From the NCBI GenBank assembly GCA_023399375.1, contig JAEWPX010000114.1:1-46320 (forward strand): 46,320 nt of DNA, given 5' to 3'. Source of the DNA: Pseudomonadota bacterium. Lineage in GTDB: Bacteria; Desulfobacterota; Desulfovibrionia; Desulfovibrionales; Desulfovibrionaceae. Positions 42,846 through 46,320 of this stretch are shown piece by piece. Position numbers and translations under genes: made by a program. The notes below the pieces were generated by a model. The model worked only from the letters and a program-made list of their open reading frames with translations. It did not search any database and was not told where the DNA came from. Positions within the stretch are counted from its first letter, which is position 1; every line of letters starts with the position of its first letter.

Positions 42846-42879
42846 GGGGGAATGCGCGCTCCACCGGCCGCATTCCCCC
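42846..42879 (+). terminator. Hairpin terminator after the glycine-zipper gene
   Basis: Perfect 11-base arms, GGGGGAATGCG and CGCATTCCCCC, enclose a 12-base loop, with TCGTATTC after it. It is 59 bases past the glycine-zipper stop codon and probably ends that transcript. It also lies beyond the stop of the convergent small gene. Confidence 0.75.
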
Positions 42880-42947
42880 TCGTATTCCCGGGCCGGCGGC
42901 GCTATGCCGCCGGCCGTGCGTCATCGCCCTGCCGCGCCGCGGCGCGT

Positions 42948-43373
42948 TCAATGCAAAAAACGCAGAAACAAACGCGCAAGGGATTTCAGTTCATGGAGGT
43001 AGAGCGCGAACTTGCTTGGAAAGCCTTCGATGCGCGATTGTGCGGCAAGAGGTTCTCCGGAGCCCCAGACATTGTAGATATTTAACTTATTGTCCGATAA
43101 ATAAGCGACTGTCCCCTGCTCCATATATTTTTTGTACGCCCTGTCGATGCATACGACAGCCTCCGTGCGCCCATCCGATGTGGACTCCTGCCTTTCCACC
43201 CTGCCGATGACGACATCATCCAAGAAGACGGAATCGAATCGCTGCGTCAGGGGAGCGCCGAACGCAACCGCATAGTTGACGCAGCCGGCCTCGCCCGAAG
43301 CAAAGGCGCTTTCCTGTACAAGCAGCGTGTCCAGGAGCAAAAAGAATATCGTCCAACAAAAAAATATCCCCAC
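42948..43373 (-). CDS. Hypothetical small secreted or membrane-anchored protein
   Basis: I do not recognise this 141-residue protein. A GTG start at 43373 with GGGAG eight bases upstream gives a good signal peptide (IFFCWTIFFLLLDTLLVQESAFA, possible cleavage before SGEAG). The mature part has soluble-looking sequence, for example SVFLDDVVIGRVERQEST and VVCIDRAYKKYMEQGTVAYL. Its base composition is distinctly lower in GC than surrounding genes, suggesting later acquisition. A longer in-frame reading from 43448 would bury the signal peptide. It is divergent from the octaheme cytochrome operon. Confidence 0.6.
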   Translation of the reverse strand: MGIFFCWTIFFLLLDTLLVQESAFASGEAGCVNYAVAFGAPLTQRFDSVFLDDVVIGRVERQESTSDGRTEAVVCIDRAYKKYMEQGTVAYLSDNKLNIYNVWGSGEPLAAQSRIEGFPSKFALYLHELKSLARLFLRFLH

Positions 43374-43583
43374 GGCATTTTCTCCCGTCTTCTCGATTGC
43401 CGCACGCGCGCATGCGGTGTCGTCCAGGCAGGAAGGCGTTTCCGGCACGCGTAGGCAGCGCCGACATCGCCTTTCGGCATGGCGGTTCTAGCCTCTCCCC
43501 GGATTTTCTTCCAGTACCTCGTCCTGCGGCCTGCGGCATCCTCTGCGCCGTTCGGCCTGAACGCCGTGCCGGCATTTGCTGCA

Positions 43584-43622
43584 CACCTGTTTAAGCAGGT
43601 GCGCAAAATAATTGCGCACCTG
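43584..43622. promoter_or_regulatory. Nested inverted repeats, probable activator site
   Basis: CAGGTGCGCAA (43596-43606) and TTGCGCACCTG (43612-43622) form a perfect 11-base inverted repeat around AATAA. The same CAGGTG also pairs with CACCTG at 43584-43589 across TTTAAG, so three half-sites overlap and only one hairpin can form at a time. The distance to the downstream -24/-12 element (about 100 bases) suits a sigma-54 enhancer site. A repressor site for either divergent gene is an alternative. Confidence 0.65.
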
Positions 43623-43710
43623 GCGGAGGGTATTTATTTCAAGGCCTGCCATCCCAAACTATTCCCCAAACATTTCAGTCCATGATATACGTTGTCGCAA
43701 ATCCGCGCCC

Positions 43711-43725
43711 TGGCATGCTCTGTGC
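43711..43725 (+). promoter_or_regulatory. Sigma-54-like promoter of the octaheme cytochrome operon
   Basis: TGGCATGCTCTGTGC has GG at 43712-43713 and GC at 43724-43725, exactly 12 bases apart, followed by TTTT. It differs from the consensus TGGCACG-N4-TTGC at two positions. Transcription would start near 43737, about 80 bases before the cytochrome ATG. Confidence 0.7.
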
Positions 43726-43815
43726 TTTTGTTCACGAAACAAGGACGCCCCGCCGTTCGCGGGCGGCGCATCCGCCCGTCCGGCAGCCACGCCGGCCGGG
43801 AAGCGAGGAGGGAAC

Positions 43816-45486
43816 ATGCGACAGCTCACGCGACCATGCACGATCATCGGCGTCCTGGCCCTGGCCATGCTGGCCATGGCCGCCCTGTGCGGCCTGCCGG
43901 CCCTGCTGCCGGCGGCCGAACAAGAGCCCGACAAGGCCCCGGGACGCAAACTCGCCCGCAGCGCCGTCTCCGCCCCGGGCGCGCGCTGGACCACGGCCGA
44001 CCACTCGAAATTCGACGCGCTCAAAAAGGACTTCGCCAAGCCCGAGGAAGTCACGGCGGCCTGCCTGTCCTGTCACGACATGGCCGCCGACCAGATCCAC
44101 CACTCCATCCACTGGACCTGGATCTGCCCCACCTGCGGCGACGGCAAGTCCATGGGCAAATACGGCAAGACCATCAACAACTTCTGCATCGCCGTGCCCT
44201 CCAACGAGCCGCGCTGCACCTCCTGCCACATCGGCTACGGCTGGAAGGACAAGAACTTCGACTTCTCCTCCAACGACCGCATCGACTGCCTGGTGTGCCA
44301 CGACACCACGCACACCTATAAGAAGTTCCCCACCAAGGCCGGCTACCCTGTCACGGAACCCACCCTGTTCCCGGAAGACGGCGTCACCTACCTGCCCCCG
44401 GACTACAAGACCATCCTGGGCAAGGTCGGCCGCCCCGACCGCCTCAATTGCGGCGCCTGCCACTTCTACGGCGGCGGCGGCGACGGCGTGAAGCACGGCG
44501 ACCTCGACAGCTCCATGGGCATGCCCAAGAAGTCCCTGGACGTGCACATGGACACCGAAGGACTCAACTTCACCTGCCAGCGCTGCCACACCACCAAGGA
44601 GCACCAGATCGCCGGCCGCCTCTACACCTCGCCGGCCGCGCCAGAACGCATCAGCCTCACCGAAGCGGACCTGGCCTCCAAGATCGCCTGCGAATCCTGC
44701 CACGGCCAAAAGCCCCACAAAAAGGACGCCAAGGCCAACGACCACACCGACAAGGTCGCCTGCCAGTCCTGCCACATTCCGGAATTCGCCCGCGTGCTGC
44801 CGACCAAGATGTCCTGGGACTGGTCCACCGCCGGCAAGATGAACGCCGAAGGCAAGCCCTTCAAGAAGGAAGGACCCTACGGCAAGCCCGTTTATGACAC
44901 CAAGAAGGGCGACTTCGTCTGGGAGAAGAACGTCGTCCCGACCTACTATTGGTTCAACGGCGCCATGAGCAACATGCTCGTCACCGACACCCTGGACCCG
45001 AAGCACATCGTGTCCCTCAACAAGCCCGCTGGCTCGCCGGACGACCCGCACGCCCGCATCATGCCCTTCAAACGCCACACCGGGAAACAACCCTTCGATC
45101 CGGTCAGCGCCACCATGGTCATCCCGCACCTGTTCGGGCCCAAGGACCAGGACGCCTACTGGACAGGCTACGATTGGAAGGCCGCCGTCGTCTCCGGCAT
45201 GAAATACGTGGACCTGCCGTTCTCCGGCGAAGTCGGCTTCGTCGAAACCGAATACTTCTTCCCCATCACCCACATGGTCGCGCCCAAGGACAAGGTCGTG
45301 CCCTGCGAGCAGTGCCACGCCGTGGAAGGCCGCCTCAAGGGACTGCCCGGCGTCTACATCCCCGGACGCGACGTGCACGCCGCCGTCACCACCGTGGGCT
45401 GGTTCGGCGTGGGCGCAGCCTGCGTCATCGTCTGCGGCCACGGCCTCGTGCGCCTGATTTCCCGCAAGAGGAGGAACGGACAATGA
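43816..45486 (+). CDS. Octaheme c-type cytochrome, tetrathionate reductase family
   Basis: A 556-residue exported multiheme cytochrome. After a signal sequence (TIIGVLALAMLAMAALCGLPALL) there are eight CxxCH heme motifs in order: CLSCH (C83), CTSCH, CLVCH, CGACH, CQRCH, CESCH, CQSCH and CEQCH (C497). An extra CPTCGDGK lies between the first and second. The pattern fits the octaheme tetrathionate reductase (OTR) family, whose members also reduce nitrite and hydroxylamine in vitro, so the true substrate is open. A C-terminal helix (TTVGWFGVGAACVIVCGHGLV) followed by RKRR anchors it to the membrane. GGAGGG precedes the ATG; the stop overlaps the cytochrome b gene as ATGA. Confidence 0.88.
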   Translation: MRQLTRPCTIIGVLALAMLAMAALCGLPALLPAAEQEPDKAPGRKLARSAVSAPGARWTTADHSKFDALKKDFAKPEEVTAACLSCHDMAADQIHHSIHWTWICPTCGDGKSMGKYGKTINNFCIAVPSNEPRCTSCHIGYGWKDKNFDFSSNDRIDCLVCHDTTHTYKKFPTKAGYPVTEPTLFPEDGVTYLPPDYKTILGKVGRPDRLNCGACHFYGGGGDGVKHGDLDSSMGMPKKSLDVHMDTEGLNFTCQRCHTTKEHQIAGRLYTSPAAPERISLTEADLASKIACESCHGQKPHKKDAKANDHTDKVACQSCHIPEFARVLPTKMSWDWSTAGKMNAEGKPFKKEGPYGKPVYDTKKGDFVWEKNVVPTYYWFNGAMSNMLVTDTLDPKHIVSLNKPAGSPDDPHARIMPFKRHTGKQPFDPVSATMVIPHLFGPKDQDAYWTGYDWKAAVVSGMKYVDLPFSGEVGFVETEYFFPITHMVAPKDKVVPCEQCHAVEGRLKGLPGVYIPGRDVHAAVTTVGWFGVGAACVIVCGHGLVRLISRKRRNGQ

Positions 45487-46136
45487 ACAGCCAACCCAAC
45501 GGAAAAATGAGCATGTTCTATCTCTACACCCGCTACGAACGCTTCTGGCACTGGCTCCAGGCGGCGCTCATCATCTGCCTCCTCGTCACCGGCTTCGAAG
45601 TCCACGGCTCCTTCACCCTGCTCGGCTTCAAACGGGCCGTGACCGTCCACGCCTGGGTCGGCGTCGCCTGGCTCGTCGCCTTCGCCTTCTTCGTCTTCTG
45701 GGTCGCCACCACAGGCGAATGGAAGCAATACGTGCCCACCACCAAAAAGATGTTCGAAGTCATGCGCTTCTACGCCTACGGCATCTTCATGGGCTGGCCA
45801 CACCCCTGCCCCAAAACCCCCGACGCCAAACACAACCCGCTCCAGCGCCTGACCTACCTGGCCCTGGCCGCCATCCTGCTCCCGTTCATGATGGTCACCG
45901 GGCTGCTCTACTACGTCTACAACGACTGGGCCGGACTGGGACTGGGAGGCTTAAACCTCTCCACCGTGGCGCTCGCCCACCTCATCGGCGCGTTCGCCAT
46001 CCTCATCTTCCTCGTGGTGCATATCTACATGACCACCACCGGCCACACCCCCTTCGCCCACGTCCGCGCCATGATCACAGGCTGGGAAGAAGAAAAGGCC
46101 GATGCACAGGAAGACTGGGAGAAGCGGACGGCATAG
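45483..46136 (+). CDS. Cytochrome b (b561/thiosulfate-reductase type) partner
   Basis: A 217-residue membrane protein with four hydrophobic helices and histidines placed for two b hemes: RFWHWLQAALI near the N-terminus, VHAWVG in helix two, and AHLIGAFAILIFLVVHIYM in the last helix. It should oxidise menaquinol and pass electrons to the octaheme cytochrome in the periplasm. Its ATG overlaps the upstream stop by four bases, so the two are translated together. A charged tail (EEEKADAQEDWEKR) ends the protein. The dispersed repeat follows. Confidence 0.88.
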   Translation: MNSQPNGKMSMFYLYTRYERFWHWLQAALIICLLVTGFEVHGSFTLLGFKRAVTVHAWVGVAWLVAFAFFVFWVATTGEWKQYVPTTKKMFEVMRFYAYGIFMGWPHPCPKTPDAKHNPLQRLTYLALAAILLPFMMVTGLLYYVYNDWAGLGLGGLNLSTVALAHLIGAFAILIFLVVHIYMTTTGHTPFAHVRAMITGWEEEKADAQEDWEKRTA

Positions 46137-46167
46137 GGGTAGGGGTTAAATAGGGGAGGAAAGACAG

Positions 46168-46223
46168 GAAGATGCCTCCGGCGGCCGGGGGGGATCATCC
46201 CCCCGGACCCCCTGGGCGGGGGA
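46168..46223 (+). repeat. Dispersed GC-rich hairpin repeat, copy C
   Basis: The first 40 or so bases are essentially the same as copy B at 29633: GAAGATGCCTCCGGCGGCC, a G-run, ATCAT, a C-run, GGACCCCCTGG. The C-run is one base shorter than in copy B, and the 3' end diverges (GCGGGGGAG). It lies 31 bases past the cytochrome b stop and may serve as its terminator. Confidence 0.85.
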
Positions 46224-46320
46224 GCGGTAAGCGGATGGGAAGACGGTCGGTGGGCGGTGCTTCGGGGTCTGTGGTCGCGGAATTCGGCCGGGCGACGCAG
46301 GCCGCAAAGCCGGCCAGCAC
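46224..46320. other. Right-edge sequence with no recognised feature
   Basis: These 97 bases after the repeat show no start codon with a ribosome site and no hairpin of note. A gene could begin beyond the window. Confidence 0.4.

Larger units (their letters stand above)
43374..43815. other. Divergent regulatory region upstream of the octaheme cytochrome
   Basis: A 442-base spacer with no credible gene; short open frames lack ribosome sites. It holds a nested palindrome (43584-43622) and a sigma-54-like promoter (43711-43725), separated by an AT-richer stretch around 43629-43694 that could bend. Part of it (43386-43580) shows nothing I can name. Confidence 0.7.

Noticed and set aside
43596..43622. 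The 11-base inverted repeat as a transcription terminator
   Set aside because: No gene ends nearby on either strand and no U-tract follows; its position before a -24/-12 element fits an activator site better.
43479..43685. Small plus-strand open frames between the secreted protein and the octaheme gene
   Set aside because: They lack ribosome sites, have no family features, and overlap the palindromic regulatory region.

Overview
The window looks like a chromosomal segment of an anaerobic, sulfate-reducing Desulfovibrionaceae-type bacterium, probably close to Solidesulfovibrio or Desulfovibrio. This rests on gene content and high G+C, not on any database search. The pointers are a compact dcw (division and cell wall) cluster, a fumarate reductase/class I fumarase/NfnAB/malic enzyme operon behind a sigma-54 promoter, an octaheme tetrathionate-reductase-type cytochrome c, and a dispersed GC-rich repeat.

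Layout. 1-83: a run of 68 C plus a fragment of the dispersed repeat, probably a damaged contig edge. 112-2425 (minus): a LysE-type exporter and an uncharacterised radical SAM protein. 2508-20091 (minus): one continuous dcw operon, read mraZ-rsmH-ftsL-ftsI-murE-murF-mraY-murD-ftsW-murG-murC-murB-ftsQ-ftsA-ftsZ, with a promoter and three 10-bp-spaced MraZ boxes at its head and a perfect hairpin after ftsZ. Most junctions overlap by a few bases, and there is no ddl. 20355-22607: an HD-GYP protein, a CBS-domain protein and CreA.

22621-35625 (plus) is the most coherent metabolic unit. A 924-residue multi-PAS sigma-54 activator is followed by paired palindromes (TGTGGC/GCCACA) and a near-consensus -24/-12 promoter. 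Then come dctA, frdC, frdA, frdB, both subunits of class I fumarase, nfnA, nfnB and malic enzyme. Together these can import malate or fumarate, interconvert them, reduce fumarate to succinate with menaquinol, oxidatively decarboxylate malate to pyruvate, and exchange the resulting NAD(P)H electrons with ferredoxin. That is the gene set needed for fumarate/malate disproportionation or respiration.

35751-42786 is a mixed housekeeping region: an unknown protein, an HD-domain protein, rplM-rpsI, a C_GCAxxG_C_C protein, a second radical SAM protein, biotin synthase, and two small envelope proteins. 42948-46136 holds a small secreted protein of unknown function. Divergent from it, a second sigma-54-type promoter with an upstream nested palindrome drives an octaheme cytochrome c and a membrane cytochrome b. 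The last 150 bases carry another copy of the dispersed repeat.

No tRNA, rRNA, CRISPR array, transposase or phage gene was recognised. The best candidates for something not routinely described are the all-in-one sigma-54 fumarate/malate operon with its neighbouring five-PAS, cysteine-bearing activator, and the nested mutually exclusive palindromes upstream of the octaheme cytochrome operon.
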